Below, piece by piece: positions 16,444 through 24,625 of a DNA stretch of 64,000 nucleotides (within the stretch, counting starts at the first letter, position 1; each line of letters starts with the position of its first letter). The translations under genes and the position numbers were made by a program. The stretch is from positions 1 through 64,000 of the forward strand of contig NZ_CP059322.2 of the NCBI RefSeq assembly GCF_013694245.2. The letters run 5' to 3'. The DNA is from Micromonospora ferruginea. Lineage in GTDB: Bacteria > Actinomycetota > Actinomycetes > Mycobacteriales > Micromonosporaceae. The notes under the pieces are model-generated. The model did no database searches. It was not told where the DNA came from and saw only the letters and a list, made by a program, of their open reading frames with translations.

Positions 16444-17387
16444 CGGCGGGCCGGGTGGAGCGCGACGAGGTCGCCACGGTGCGTCCGGTGGTGCGGGTCG
16501 GCGCGCCGACCGAGCGGCGCAACCCGCAGAGCGTCGACCTCGACCTGATGTCGACCCGGGACGTGCTCACCGTCATCAACGAGGCGGACCGGCGGGTGCC
16601 GGCCGCGGTGGCCGCCGTGCTCGACGAGATCGCCGAGACCGTCGACCTGGCCGTGGCCGCGCTGCGGGGCGGGCACCGGGTGCACTACTTCGGCGCCGGC
16701 ACCTCCGGGCGCCTCGGCGTGCTCGACGCGGCCGAACTGGCCCCCACGTTCAACTCGCCCCGGCACTGGTTCTGCTCGCACCTGGCGGGCGGGCCGGAGG
16801 CCATGTGGCGGGCGGTCGAGGACGCCGAGGACGACGAGCGCGGCGGCGCCGCCGAGGCCGCCGAGTGCGTACGCCCCGGCGACCTGGTGGTCGGCCTGGC
16901 GGCCAGCGGGCGCACCCCGTACGTCCTCGGGGCGCTCGCCGCGTCCCGGGCCCAGGGCGCCGGGACCGTGCTGCTCTGCGCCAATCCGGAGGCCGAGGCC
17001 GCCGGGTCGGTGGACGTGTTCATCGGGGTGGACACCGGACCCGAGGTGGTCACCGGGTCGACCCGGATGAAGGCCGGTACCGCGCAGAAGCTGGTGCTCA
17101 ACACGTTCTCCACGGCCGTGATGGTGCGCCTCGGCCGGGTCTACTCGAACCTGATGATCGACATGGTGGCCACCAACGCGAAGCTGCGCGGCCGGATGAT
17201 CTCCATCCTGATGGAGGCCACCGGGTGCGCCGAGGAGCTCTGCCGGATCGCTCTCCAGCAGGCCGACGGCGACCTCAAGACCGCCCTCGTCGCGCTGGTC
17301 AGCGGCGCCGAGGTGCCCGCCGCGCGGGCCGCGCTCGCCCGCTCCGCCGACCAGGTGCGCGGCGCCCTGGCCCTGCTCGCCTCCTGA
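16440..17387 (+). CDS. murQ: N-acetylmuramic acid 6-phosphate etherase
   Basis: MurQ cleaves the D-lactyl ether of MurNAc-6-phosphate to give GlcNAc-6-phosphate, a step of peptidoglycan recycling in the cytoplasm. 315 aa with the SIS-fold signatures VHYFGAGTSGRLGVLDAAELAP (containing the catalytic region), LAASGRTPYVLGAL and the strongly conserved GSTRMKAGTAQKLVLN. The TNAKLRGRM segment and the C-terminal UBA-like helices are also family features. Its ATG overlaps the regulator's stop (ATGA). A hairpin at 17404-17433 probably ends the transcript. Confidence 0.96.
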   Translation: MTAGRVERDEVATVRPVVRVGAPTERRNPQSVDLDLMSTRDVLTVINEADRRVPAAVAAVLDEIAETVDLAVAALRGGHRVHYFGAGTSGRLGVLDAAELAPTFNSPRHWFCSHLAGGPEAMWRAVEDAEDDERGGAAEAAECVRPGDLVVGLAASGRTPYVLGALAASRAQGAGTVLLCANPEAEAAGSVDVFIGVDTGPEVVTGSTRMKAGTAQKLVLNTFSTAVMVRLGRVYSNLMIDMVATNAKLRGRMISILMEATGCAEELCRIALQQADGDLKTALVALVSGAEVPAARAALARSADQVRGALALLAS

Positions 17388-17403
17388 AAATCCGCACCCG
17401 TCC

Positions 17404-17433
17404 CACCCGCCCGGCGCATCCGCCCGGCGGGTG
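17404..17433 (+). terminator. Hairpin after murQ
   Basis: CACCCGCC (17404-17411) pairs with GGCGGGTG (17426-17433) 17 bp after the murQ stop; the loop is 14 nt and there is no U-tract. Confidence 0.45.
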
Positions 17434-17787
17434 CGACGCGTATCACGTGACGGGAGGGGACGTCTCTCCCCGTGCGGATTGTTCAACCAGGCGGAGGGTA
17501 ATCCTTCCGGGTGGCTGAACCGACCGGTCCGCTCCGCGCGTATCTCGCAGTGACCAGGATCGCAAAGGCGCGGTGACAGGGCTCGCTGTGTTCATGGAAC
17601 ACGCAATGGTGACATTCCATGAGCGGGCGGCGGATCCGCTGCTCCGGGCCCCGTTCACCAGGGCGTCCATGAGTCGCCCGAGCAGGGGTCCTGACAGGAA
17701 ACATGGACCGGGCTCTCAGCTACCACTCAGGCATTCGTGACAGTTTCGACTCACGACATGGAATCCCCGACACGTCACATCTGTTGT

Positions 17788-17805
17788 GTAGGTGTCAGCA
17801 CCTAC
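17788..17805. promoter_or_regulatory. Inverted repeat upstream of the sigma-factor gene
   Basis: GTAGGTG and CACCTAC, 7-bp perfect arms with a 4-nt spacer, 29 bp before the sigma-factor start. It could be an operator or an mRNA leader hairpin. I do not recognise the binding protein. Confidence 0.45.
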
Positions 17806-17834
17806 GGGCACAGCGGAAGTTACGGGGAGGGCTG

Positions 17835-18836
17835 ATGAACGTGGGGATGGCAAGGAACCGGGCAACCGGCGCGAGCGAGGGGACCGTGGCAATCGTGGAC
17901 AAGAACATCGGCATGCGTACCGACGAGGTCGCCGAGGAGCGGGACCTGGTCGGCGTCTACCTGCACGAGATCTCCCGCACGCCGCTGCTGGACGCCGCCC
18001 GCGAGGTGGATCTCTCCAAGGCGATCGAGGCGGGGCTCTACGCCGAGCACCTGCTCGACACCGACCGGCTCCCCGAGGGGGCCACCCGGGACGAGCTGGA
18101 GCGCGTGGTGGCCGAGGGCGAGCGGGCGAAGGACCTGTTCATCCGCGCCAACCTGCGGCTGGTCGTCTCCATCGCCCGGCGCTACGTGCGCTCCGGGATG
18201 CCCATGCTGGACCTGATCCAGGAGGGCAACACCGGCCTGGTCCGGGCGGTCGAGAAGTTCGACTACGAGCGGGGCTTCAAGTTCTCCACCTACGCGACCT
18301 GGTGGATCCGTCAGGCCATCAGCCGGGCGATCGCCCAGCAGGAGCGGACCGTACGGCTGCCCGTGCACCTGGTGGAGGACGTCAACCGGATGCGCAACGT
18401 GGCCCGGCAGCTCACCCGTGAGCTGGGCAGCGACCCGGAGCCGGAGCAGATCGCGACCGCGCTCGGCGTCACCGTCGAGCGGGTCAACGAGCTGCGGCGC
18501 TGGTCGCAGGACACCGTCTCGCTGGACACCCCGGTCGGGGACGACGGCGACACCAACCTCGGTGACCTGGTCGCCGACAGCGACGCGCCGTCGCCGGAGG
18601 AGATCGTGCTCACCGGTCTGGAGCGGCAGCGGATCGAGGGTCTGCTCAACCACCTCGACGACCGGTCGGCCGGCATCATGCGGGCCCGCTACGGCCTGGA
18701 GGACGGCCGGGAGCATTCGCTGACCGAGGTCGCGTCGCGGTTCTCGCTCTCCCGGGAGCGCATCCGCCAGCTCGAGATCCAGGCCCTCGGCCGGCTCCGC
18801 GAGCTGGCCCGCGCCGAGGGGCTGCAGGCAGCCTGA
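17835..18836 (+). CDS. RNA polymerase sigma factor, group 2 sigma-70 (RpoD/HrdB-like)
   Basis: 333 aa with sigma regions 1.2 (DLVGVYLHEISRTPLLDAARE), 2 (RLVVSIARRYVRSGMPMLDLIQEGNTGL, FKFSTYATWWIRQAISRAI), 3 and 4 (REHSLTEVASRFSLSRERIRQLE). It lacks the long region 1.1 of the principal factor, so it is a group 2, HrdA/C/D- or SigB-type alternative factor. ATG 17835 follows GGGGAGG at proper spacing; a longer frame to 17703 is not coding in character. An inverted repeat precedes it. Its 3' hairpin is shared with the convergent NlpC/P60 gene. Confidence 0.93.
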   Translation: MNVGMARNRATGASEGTVAIVDKNIGMRTDEVAEERDLVGVYLHEISRTPLLDAAREVDLSKAIEAGLYAEHLLDTDRLPEGATRDELERVVAEGERAKDLFIRANLRLVVSIARRYVRSGMPMLDLIQEGNTGLVRAVEKFDYERGFKFSTYATWWIRQAISRAIAQQERTVRLPVHLVEDVNRMRNVARQLTRELGSDPEPEQIATALGVTVERVNELRRWSQDTVSLDTPVGDDGDTNLGDLVADSDAPSPEEIVLTGLERQRIEGLLNHLDDRSAGIMRARYGLEDGREHSLTEVASRFSLSRERIRQLEIQALGRLRELARAEGLQAA

Positions 18837-18851
18837 CCTGGTAGTAATGAA

Positions 18852-18896
18852 CGACGAACGGCCGGCGTCCGACAGGGGGACGCCGGCCGTTCGTCG
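18852..18896. terminator. 19-bp perfect hairpin between convergent genes
   Basis: CGACGAACGGCCGGCGTCC (18852-18870) is perfectly complementary to 18878-18896 with a 7-nt loop. It lies between the sigma-factor and NlpC/P60 stop codons and can serve both strands. Confidence 0.88.
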
Positions 18897-18902
18897 TCGC
18901 GG

Positions 18903-19889
18903 TCAGACCCGGCCGTAGCCGGCGATCGGCATGATGTTCATGCCCCGCTTGCTGACGTTGCGGCCCGCGCTGGGCGCGTCGATGATCTGGCCGCCACCGA
19001 CGTAGAGCGCCACGTGCCCGAGCCCGGAGTAGAACACCAGGTCACCCGGTTGCAGCGCGCTGCGACTGATCCGGGTCACGACGTTCCACTGCCGCGCCGC
19101 GCTGTGTGGCAGGGACTTCCCGGCGGCCCGCCAGGCGGCCAGCGTCAGGCCCGAACAGTCGTAGCTGCCGGGACCGTCGTCGCCGTAGCCGTAGGGCTTG
19201 CCGACCGCGCCGTACGCGTACCGCACCGCCACCCCGGCCTTGCCGGAGACGGCCGGCGGCGTCCCCGCCGAACTGGACTTGGCCGGTGCCTCGGTGGCCC
19301 GCCCGTACGCCTGGCGGCGCATCTCGTAGAGACGGGACAGGTCCGCCTCGATCCGCTTCTTCCCGGCGGCGAGCTGCTTGGCCTGCGCCGCCTCCCGGGC
19401 CAGCGTGACGTCCAGTTGGGTCTTCTGGTCGATCAGCCGGCGCTGGTCGGCGGTGAAGCCGGTGATGGTGCGCTGCCGCTGCCGGGTGAGCTGGTCGAGC
19501 GTGCCCAACCGTTCCGGCAGCGCGGTGGTGCCTCCCGGCTCCAGCAGGGCCGCCGCGGTACGCATGCCACCGGTCTTGTACGCCGTGGCGGCCAGCACGC
19601 CCACGTCGGCGCGGCTCCGCTCGGCCTGTTCCTGCAAGGGGCCGATCTTGGCCGCCAACGTGGCCGCCTCGGCCTTGTTGGCCTTGATCTCCTCGTTGAG
19701 CTTGTTGTAGGACTCGACGATTCGCTCCAGCTCAGTCGAGGACTTCTCGATCTGCTTCGTCAGCTCGGCGGGGGTGGGCTCGGCCCGAGCCACCGACGCC
19801 GGGGCGAGCAGCGCGGCCGAGAGGCCGGCCACCGCCAGCGAGCGGAGCAGCATCCGTAAGGACGACAAGAGCGGAAAGCTCCTCTCCAC
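18903..19889 (-). CDS. Secreted NlpC/P60 peptidoglycan hydrolase (RipA-like)
   Basis: About 328 aa. An N-terminal signal peptide (LLRSLAVAGLSAALLAPASV, cut near ARA) precedes a long coiled coil (residues about 40-180, heptad-like ELERIVESYNKLNEEIKANK), then a C-terminal NlpC/P60 domain with catalytic Cys in YDCSGLT, His in GHVALYVG and a third polar residue in QIIDAPSAG. It should cut D-Glu to diaminopimelate bonds outside the cell during division or growth. The GTG at 19889 is the longest start; a TTG at 19868 with AGGAG upstream or the ATG at 19853 are alternatives. Confidence 0.9.
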   Translation of the reverse strand: MERSFPLLSSLRMLLRSLAVAGLSAALLAPASVARAEPTPAELTKQIEKSSTELERIVESYNKLNEEIKANKAEAATLAAKIGPLQEQAERSRADVGVLAATAYKTGGMRTAAALLEPGGTTALPERLGTLDQLTRQRQRTITGFTADQRRLIDQKTQLDVTLAREAAQAKQLAAGKKRIEADLSRLYEMRRQAYGRATEAPAKSSSAGTPPAVSGKAGVAVRYAYGAVGKPYGYGDDGPGSYDCSGLTLAAWRAAGKSLPHSAARQWNVVTRISRSALQPGDLVFYSGLGHVALYVGGGQIIDAPSAGRNVSKRGMNIMPIAGYGRV

Positions 19890-20153
19890 GGTCGTCGGAA
19901 CGCGCTGCCGCGCCCGTCGACACCAGCCCGGCGCCGTCCGGGTGGACGGCGGTCGACCGGACCGACCTGGACAACCTAACCCGTGATCGGAGTCGTCGGG
20001 AGTTCAAGGAGGGGCGAAAGTTGGCAAAGTGTCGGAAAGTGACAATGGTGACGCGGACCGTTCATGACCGTTCTCCGAGTGGCGCGGGGGTCACACAATG
20101 AATCGCGGATCCGGGAATCCCACCGCGGGAGCCCGCGACCCCGGGAGGCCACC

Positions 20154-20645
20154 GTGCAGACCGATCGCCCCTCCACCACGCCCACCCTGCTCTACGCCCG
20201 GCCCGGCATCGTGGTCACCGCCGAACGCTTCACGGTCGGGCGCAACAGTTGGCCGGTCGCCGACATCACCCAGCTCCGGACCGCCCGGGGCCCGCACGAC
20301 CGGCTCGCCGCCCGGGCGGTCGCCGTCTCCGCCGCGCTGATCGCCGCGGTCGGCCTGCTGCTCGGCTTCACCGGCGGGCTGCAACGGCTCACCGCCGGGT
20401 CGTACCTGACGCTCGGCGCGGTGGGGCTGCTGCCGCTGCTGCTCGTGCTCGCCGGTGACCGCTGGCGACCACCGGCGCACGAGCTGTGGGGCCGCGTCCG
20501 CGGCGCCGAGGTGCTGCTGTTCAGCAGCGACGACGAGCGGCAGTTCGGCCAGGTCACCCGCGCGCTGCGCCGGGCCCGGGAGGGAGCGCGCCTGGGCGGC
20601 TGGACCGACCCGCCAGGCAGCGCCCCGTGGCGGCCGGCGCGCTGA
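20154..20645 (+). CDS. DUF6232-like two-TM protein
   Basis: 163 aa. The N-terminal part (LLYARPGIVVTAERFTVGRNSWPVADI) resembles the PH-like strand pattern of DUF6232, followed by RTARGPHDRL, two membrane helices (VAVSAALIAAVGLLLGF and YLTLGAVGLLPLLLVLAG) and a cytoplasmic tail rich in Arg. GTG 20154 follows GGGAGG. Function unknown. The stop converges on the DUF3817 gene 7 bp away, with a short CTGACC/GGTCAG palindrome across both ends. Confidence 0.7.
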   Translation: MQTDRPSTTPTLLYARPGIVVTAERFTVGRNSWPVADITQLRTARGPHDRLAARAVAVSAALIAAVGLLLGFTGGLQRLTAGSYLTLGAVGLLPLLLVLAGDRWRPPAHELWGRVRGAEVLLFSSDDERQFGQVTRALRRAREGARLGGWTDPPGSAPWRPAR

Positions 20646-20652
20646 CCGGCGG

Positions 20653-20982
20653 TCAGCCCGCGACCGGCTCCGGGGTACGCGGGCGGCGCTCGGCGGCCAC
20701 CCAGTGGCTCACCCGCCGCTCGGCGTAGAACGAGACGAACGGCACGGTGCCGGCCAGCATCACCAGCAGCATCCGCTTCAGCGGCCAGTCGGCCCGGCGG
20801 GACAGGTCGAACGTGAGCGCCAGGTAGAGCATGTAGAGCCAGCCGTGCGCGACTCCCACCACGGCCACCACGCTCGGGTTGTCGAAGCCGTACTTCAGCG
20901 GCATGCCGATCAGGACCAGCACCACCAGCGCCACGCCCACGATCCAGGCGATCACGCGGTACCGGGTAAGGGCTCCGCTCAC
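20653..20982 (-). CDS. DUF3817 membrane protein
   Basis: 109 aa with three membrane helices. YRVIAWIVGVALVVLVLIGMP, the GVAHGWLYMLYL segment and the C-terminal FVSFYAERRV are characteristic of DUF3817 integral membrane proteins, common in actinobacteria and of unknown function. It lies 25 bp downstream of another membrane-protein gene on the same strand, so the two are likely co-transcribed. Confidence 0.85.
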   Translation of the reverse strand: MSGALTRYRVIAWIVGVALVVLVLIGMPLKYGFDNPSVVAVVGVAHGWLYMLYLALTFDLSRRADWPLKRMLLVMLAGTVPFVSFYAERRVSHWVAAERRPRTPEPVAG

Positions 20983-21007
20983 CGTCGTCCGTCCTTCCGC
21001 ACCGGCC

Positions 21008-21427
21008 TCAGCCGGGATAGTCGCCGGGCCGGGCGCCCGGATTGGCGTTCAACCAGGAAAGATAGCGGTTGTACGCGGCCAACTCGCCGTCGTCCGCCCC
21101 GTCGGCCGGCGCCGCCGGGGTCCGGGCGACGCGCACCGGCCGGCGTACCGCCGGGGTCTCGGCGACCGGCTCGTCGCCGGCCGCCGCCGACGGCGCCGGA
21201 CCGGCCGGCTCCCCGCGCTCGGCCCGCAGGGCCTGCCGCACCTCGCGCCACCACACGAAGACCACGAAGCCGGCGAAGACCGGCCACTCGATCGCGTAGC
21301 CGAAGCTGAGCGCGTTGCCCCCGGCGGCCCGGGTCACCTGCCACCAGCCCAGCCCGAGGAAGGCCACCACCAGCACGACCATGGCCACGTGGCGCACGAT
21401 CCACGCCGGTGTCCGGAGCCGCTGCAT
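21008..21427 (-). CDS. Conserved actinobacterial membrane protein
   Basis: 139 aa from ATG 21427. Two hydrophobic segments ([19 protein letters not shown] and [20 protein letters not shown]) are followed by a long Pro/Ala-rich cytoplasmic tail ending [20 protein letters not shown]. Proteins of this pattern are widespread in actinobacteria, sometimes labelled transcriptional regulators without evidence; I see no DNA-binding domain. The AAYNRYLxxL motif near the end is the most conserved-looking part. Operonic with the DUF3817 gene. Confidence 0.7.
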   Translation of the reverse strand: MQRLRTPAWIVRHVAMVVLVVAFLGLGWWQVTRAAGGNALSFGYAIEWPVFAGFVVFVWWREVRQALRAERGEPAGPAPSAAAGDEPVAETPAVRRPVRVARTPAAPADGADDGELAAYNRYLSWLNANPGARPGDYPG

Positions 21428-21548
21428 GCCGTCGAGGGTACCGGGGCCGCCGGCCGTCTCCGACACGGCGTCGTAGTGGCGAGGGTTTGGTGGCACCCCG
21501 GTTGGGCATCCGTCTAGTCGCCAGCCCGAACGAGACGAGGGGGCGACG

Positions 21549-21824
21549 ATGACCGAATCGGTACGCCGGGACACCAGCCCGGAGCAGCGCGTCACCGAGT
21601 GGGACGGCGACGGCGAGATGATCGGGGTTGACCCGGTCGAACTCGCCGACGAGGACCTGATCCGGGAGATGCGGAGCCTGCACCGGACCCGGCTGGACAC
21701 GCTGCGGCACGCCACCGACTCCGCGCTCGCCAACCACCTGCGCCGCACCGCCGAGCTGGAGACCGAGTACCTGGCCCGGCACCCCGGCCGCGAGGTCGAC
21801 CCGCACCGGCTGCGGGACGCCTGA
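21549..21824 (+). CDS. DUF6158-like small protein
   Basis: 91 aa, hydrophilic, mostly helical. [27 protein letters not shown] and the following [20 protein letters not shown] match my recollection of actinobacterial DUF6158 proteins. No known function. ATG 21549 follows a GGGGGCG purine stretch. Its stop overlaps the next gene's start (TGATG), so it heads a three-gene unit. Confidence 0.72.
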   Translation: MTESVRRDTSPEQRVTEWDGDGEMIGVDPVELADEDLIREMRSLHRTRLDTLRHATDSALANHLRRTAELETEYLARHPGREVDPHRLRDA

Positions 21825-22141
21825 TGGCCACCCACGCCGAGCGCGGCATGTCCGCGCCGCCCGAGGTGGTGTTCAACACGGCCACCGACCCGGACCGCTC
21901 CGCCGCCTGGCTGCCCGAGGAGCTGAGCCGCTCGGGCGAGTGCCGGGTGGAGGTGCTCGACGCCGACGACATGCGGGCCCGGTGGAGCAGCGCCGACTGG
22001 TCCGCCGAGATCGACGTGGAACCGGCCGACGCCGGCGGCGCCCGGGTCCGGCTGGACCTGGCCGGCCCCGACCACGGGCTGGCCGACGAGATCCTGGCCA
22101 ACCTCGACCGCGAGGTGGCCGACAACCTGACTGCCGGTTGA
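21824..22141 (+). CDS. SRPBCC-like (START/Bet v1-fold) small protein
   Basis: 105 aa. The opening [20 protein letters not shown] is the usual start of SRPBCC proteins (p..vf....D....W.p), followed by beta strands ([40 protein letters not shown]) and the C-terminal helix. Such folds bind hydrophobic ligands; no ligand is evident. The ATG overlaps the DUF6158 stop (TGATG). Confidence 0.72.
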   Translation: MATHAERGMSAPPEVVFNTATDPDRSAAWLPEELSRSGECRVEVLDADDMRARWSSADWSAEIDVEPADAGGARVRLDLAGPDHGLADEILANLDREVADNLTAG

Positions 22142-22152
22142 GCCCGGCCGTC

Positions 22153-22713
22153 ATGACGACGAGGGAGGCCGGGTTGACCGGGAGTGGCCTGAAGCAGAAG
22201 GTGGCGCGGCTGCGCCAGGCGTACGCGCCGCACGAGCACCGGCCGCTGGAGGGCTACCTGAAGGCGATGGGCACCTACGCCGGCGTGACCGCCGCGCTGG
22301 TCGGGGTGGTCCGGGCGACCGGACGTCCGGTGCCGGAGCGGCCCTCGCCCGGTGACGTGGTGCTGCTCTCGATCGCCACCCACAAGCTGAGCCGGCTGAT
22401 CTCCAAGGACGCGATCACCAGCCCGCTGCGGGCGCCGTTCACCCGCTACGACCACCCGATCGGCAGCGGCGAGGTGATGGAGCAGGTCCGCGACGAGGGC
22501 AGCCCCACCCGGCACGCGCTCGGCGAACTGGTGAGCTGCCCGTTCTGCCTGGCGGTGTGGGTGGCCACCGGGCTCACCGGCGGCCTGGTGCTGGCGCCCC
22601 GGCTGACCCGGCTGGTGGCCACCGCGCTGACTGCGGTCGCCGCGTCCGACTTCCTCCAGATGGGCTACGCGGTGGCCCAGCAGGCCGCCGAGGGCGGCCA
22701 CCGCGAGGAGTGA
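22153..22713 (+). CDS. DUF1360 membrane protein
   Basis: About 186 aa. The core VLLSIATHKLSRLISKDAITSPLRAPFTR, then ELVSCPFCLAVWVATGL with its C-P-F-C pair, identifies DUF1360, a family of small membrane proteins first noticed near sporulation genes. Two to three membrane helices. Start uncertain: ATG 22153 lacks a ribosome site, whereas a TTG at 22174 has GAGGGAGG five bases upstream. Last gene of the unit starting at 21549; a 21-bp perfect hairpin follows. Confidence 0.83.
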   Translation: MTTREAGLTGSGLKQKVARLRQAYAPHEHRPLEGYLKAMGTYAGVTAALVGVVRATGRPVPERPSPGDVVLLSIATHKLSRLISKDAITSPLRAPFTRYDHPIGSGEVMEQVRDEGSPTRHALGELVSCPFCLAVWVATGLTGGLVLAPRLTRLVATALTAVAASDFLQMGYAVAQQAAEGGHREE

Positions 22714-22717
22714 GCAC

Positions 22718-22761
22718 CGACGAAACGGGGCCGGCGCGCACGCGCCGGCCCCGTTTCGTCG
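22718..22761. terminator. 21-bp perfect hairpin
   Basis: Arms 22718-22738 and 22741-22761 (CGACGAAACGGGGCCGGCGCG and its complement) with a 2-nt loop, between the DUF1360 stop and the convergent small gene at 22773. A strong bidirectional terminator candidate. Confidence 0.88.
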
Positions 22762-22772
22762 TGACGCCGGGA

Positions 22773-22976
22773 TCAGGTGGGGGTGGTGCCGTGGTCCTCG
22801 CCGGCCCAGCCCCGCGACGTCTCCGGCTCCCGCTCGTCCTCCCCGGTGACGATGTCCCGGTCCACCGCGGTGCGGTCGTGCTCGTTGGCGAAGTCGGGCT
22901 CGGGCAGCGTGTCCACGCCCTCCGGGGGCTGGCCGAGCGCCGCCAGGTGCTCGTGCTCGGGCTCGCGGTCGGTCAT
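22773..22976 (-). CDS. Small acidic hypothetical protein (67 aa)
   Basis: Very hydrophilic, rich in Asp, Glu, Pro and Thr (EPDFANEHDRTAVDRDIVTGED), with no membrane segment or recognisable domain; likely disordered. The ATG at 22976 follows GAGAGGA at good spacing, which supports real translation. It lies 25 bp downstream of another small gene on the same strand. Confidence 0.62.
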   Translation of the reverse strand: MTDREPEHEHLAALGQPPEGVDTLPEPDFANEHDRTAVDRDIVTGEDEREPETSRGWAGEDHGTTPT

Positions 22977-23001
22977 GTGCGTCCTCTCGTCGGCGGGGTG
23001 C

Positions 23002-23226
23002 TCAGGCGACCGAGCCGCCCAGCAGGTCGGCCACCTCGTCCACCGCGTACTCGCCCTGGGGGAGCGCGGCGATCCGGGTGAGCAGCTCCGCGGGGAGTTC
23101 CGCGGCCACCGCCCGGCGGTAGATGTCGGTCTGACTGATCCGCTCCTGGCCGTGGTAGAGGTCGTCGAGCAGGTCGTCGAGCGGCCTGGTGTCCGGCTGC
23201 TCGGTCACGGGCGCGTCATCGGTCAC
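23002..23226 (-). CDS. Small hypothetical protein (74 aa)
   Basis: Mostly helical: LDDLLDDLYHGQERISQTDIYRRAVA, then LPAELLTRIAALPQGEYAVDEVADLL. The C-terminal half has the look of DUF2795-like proteins (short helices around LPxGEYxxDEV), but the match is too weak to name. The GTG at 23226 has a GGTGG stretch upstream; a GTG at 23235 is also possible. Probably co-transcribed with the 67-aa gene downstream. Confidence 0.6.
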   Translation of the reverse strand: MTDDAPVTEQPDTRPLDDLLDDLYHGQERISQTDIYRRAVAAELPAELLTRIAALPQGEYAVDEVADLLGGSVA

Positions 23227-23274
23227 GCCGACCACCTACCCGGCGCCGAACCGGTCAAACGCGGCCCAACCCGC

Positions 23275-24363
23275 TCAGGCCGGGGTGGGCAGCGCGGCCC
23301 GGCGGGCGCGGACCGCCTGGGCCAGGTGGTCGAGCACCTCGTCCGTGGTGTCCCAGCCGATGCAGGCGTCGGTGATCGACCGGCCGTACTCCAGCTCCCG
23401 GGTCGGGTCCAGGTCCTGCCGGCCGGGGCGCAGGAAGCTCTCCAGCATGATCCCCACGATGCCGCGCTGCCCGGCGGCGAGCTGCCCGGCCACGTCCGCG
23501 GCGACCAGCGGCTGGTTGCGGTGATCCTTGCCGCTGTTGGCGTGACTGGCGTCGATCACCACGCGCTCGGGCAGGCCGGCGGCGCGCAGCAGGTCCAGCG
23601 CCCCGGCCACCGACTCCGCGTCGTAGTTGGGCCGGCCGCCCCCGCCGCGCAGCACCAGGTGACCGTCCGCGTTGCCCCGGGTGTGCATGATCGCCGGGAT
23701 GCCGGAGACGTCGATGCCGGGGAAGACGTGCGGCACGCCGGCCGCGCGGATCGCGTCGACGGCGGTGGCGATGCTGCCGTCGGGGCGGTTCTTCATGCCG
23801 ATCGGCATGGACAGGCCGGAGGCGAGCTGCCGGTGCACCTGGCTCTCCACGGTCCGGGCGCCGATCGCGCCCCAGGCCACCGTGTCCGCGATGTACTGCG
23901 GGGTGATCGGGTCGAGGAACTCGCAGCCCACCGGCAGGCCCAGCCGCAGCACGTCGAGCAGGAGCGCCCGCGCGGTCCGCAGGCCGGTGTTCACGTCGCC
24001 CGAGCCGTCCAGCGCCGGGTCGTTGATCAGGCCCTTCCAGCCCACCGTCGAGCGCGGCTTCTCGAAGTAGACGCGCATCACCACCAGCAGGTCGTCGGCG
24101 ACCCGGTCGGCGGCCTCGCGCAGCCGGCCCGCGTACTCCAGCGCGGCCGCCGGGTCGTGCACCGAGCACGGGCCGACCACCACCAGCAGGCGGTCGTCGG
24201 CGCGGTCCAGCACCCGGCCGACCGCGCGCCGGCCGGCCACGACGGCCTCGGCGAGGGACGCGTCGAGCGGCAGGTGGTGGTGCAGCAGGGCCGGGGTGGT
24301 CAACGGCACGACGCGGTCGATCCGCTGGTCGATGACCCGGCGGGTGTCCGGGGACGTGGTCAC
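23275..24363 (-). CDS. 3-deoxy-7-phosphoheptulonate (DAHP) synthase, type I
   Basis: First enzyme of the shikimate pathway: condenses erythrose 4-phosphate with PEP in the cytoplasm. 362 aa with class I AroFGH motifs: LLVVVGPCSVHDP, VMRVYFEKPRSTVGWKGLINDP, CEFLDPITPQYIADTVAWGAIGARTVESQ, GMKNRPDGS, VIDASHANSGKDH and GIMLESFL. Most actinobacteria rely on the unrelated type II enzyme, so this may be a second isozyme, possibly with different feedback control. GTG 24363 follows GGAAGG. The leader upstream holds a compound hairpin (24412-24469) that could attenuate transcription. Confidence 0.94.
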   Translation of the reverse strand: MTTSPDTRRVIDQRIDRVVPLTTPALLHHHLPLDASLAEAVVAGRRAVGRVLDRADDRLLVVVGPCSVHDPAAALEYAGRLREAADRVADDLLVVMRVYFEKPRSTVGWKGLINDPALDGSGDVNTGLRTARALLLDVLRLGLPVGCEFLDPITPQYIADTVAWGAIGARTVESQVHRQLASGLSMPIGMKNRPDGSIATAVDAIRAAGVPHVFPGIDVSGIPAIMHTRGNADGHLVLRGGGGRPNYDAESVAGALDLLRAAGLPERVVIDASHANSGKDHRNQPLVAADVAGQLAAGQRGIVGIMLESFLRPGRQDLDPTRELEYGRSITDACIGWDTTDEVLDHLAQAVRARRAALPTPA

Positions 24364-24411
24364 GGTGGGGATCCTTCCGCCGACCGCGCCCCGGGGCCGG
24401 CGCCCAGGGTG

Positions 24412-24469
24412 TCGAGCCGGCTGCTCGCATGCGAAAGGGCAGGGAACCATCCCTGCCCGGCCGGCTCGA
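24412..24469 (-). promoter_or_regulatory. Structured leader of the DAHP synthase gene (possible attenuator)
   Basis: On the minus strand, a 10-bp outer stem (TCGAGCCGGC, 24412-24421, with GCCGGCTCGA, 24460-24469) encloses a perfect 9-bp hairpin (24437-24445 with 24450-24458, 4-nt loop) that is followed by UUU, and a TCGCATGCGA palindrome (24425-24434). Upstream, another AGCCGGCT (24513-24520) could compete for the outer arms. It lies 50-106 nt before the start codon. No aromatic-rich leader peptide is visible. Confidence 0.5.
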
Positions 24470-24625
24470 AGAGGAAGTGACGTCAGCTCACGGTCGAGTC
24501 ACCGGCTCCTCCAGCCGGCTGCCTAAACCATCGATACGAACGCGTCACGCCGGCAAGCGTACCCCGACGCGCCCGGGAACGCCCGTGCCGTTCCGCGAAG
24601 CGGGACGCGGGGTATGAGGACGCCC

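Larger units (their letters stand above)
17388..17834. other. 447-bp intergenic region murQ to sigma factor
   Basis: It begins with a terminator-like hairpin (CACCCGCC/GGCGGGTG, 17404-17433) and holds a palindrome TCACGTGA (17443-17450). Just upstream of the sigma gene is an inverted repeat, GTAGGTG-TCAG-CACCTAC (17788-17805). The region is less GC-rich than coding DNA around it and has no convincing ORF. It probably holds the sigma-factor promoter(s); I could not place -10/-35 boxes with confidence. Confidence 0.6.

Noticed and set aside
17703..17834. Longer N-terminus for the sigma factor from GTG 17703
   Set aside because: The 44 extra codons have non-native composition and contain the inverted repeat; ATG 17835 has a strong ribosome site.
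19890..20060. Possible c-di-AMP (ydaO) riboswitch upstream of the NlpC/P60 gene
   Set aside because: Such riboswitches often precede actinobacterial wall hydrolases, but I could not match the conserved core here; a covariance search would decide.
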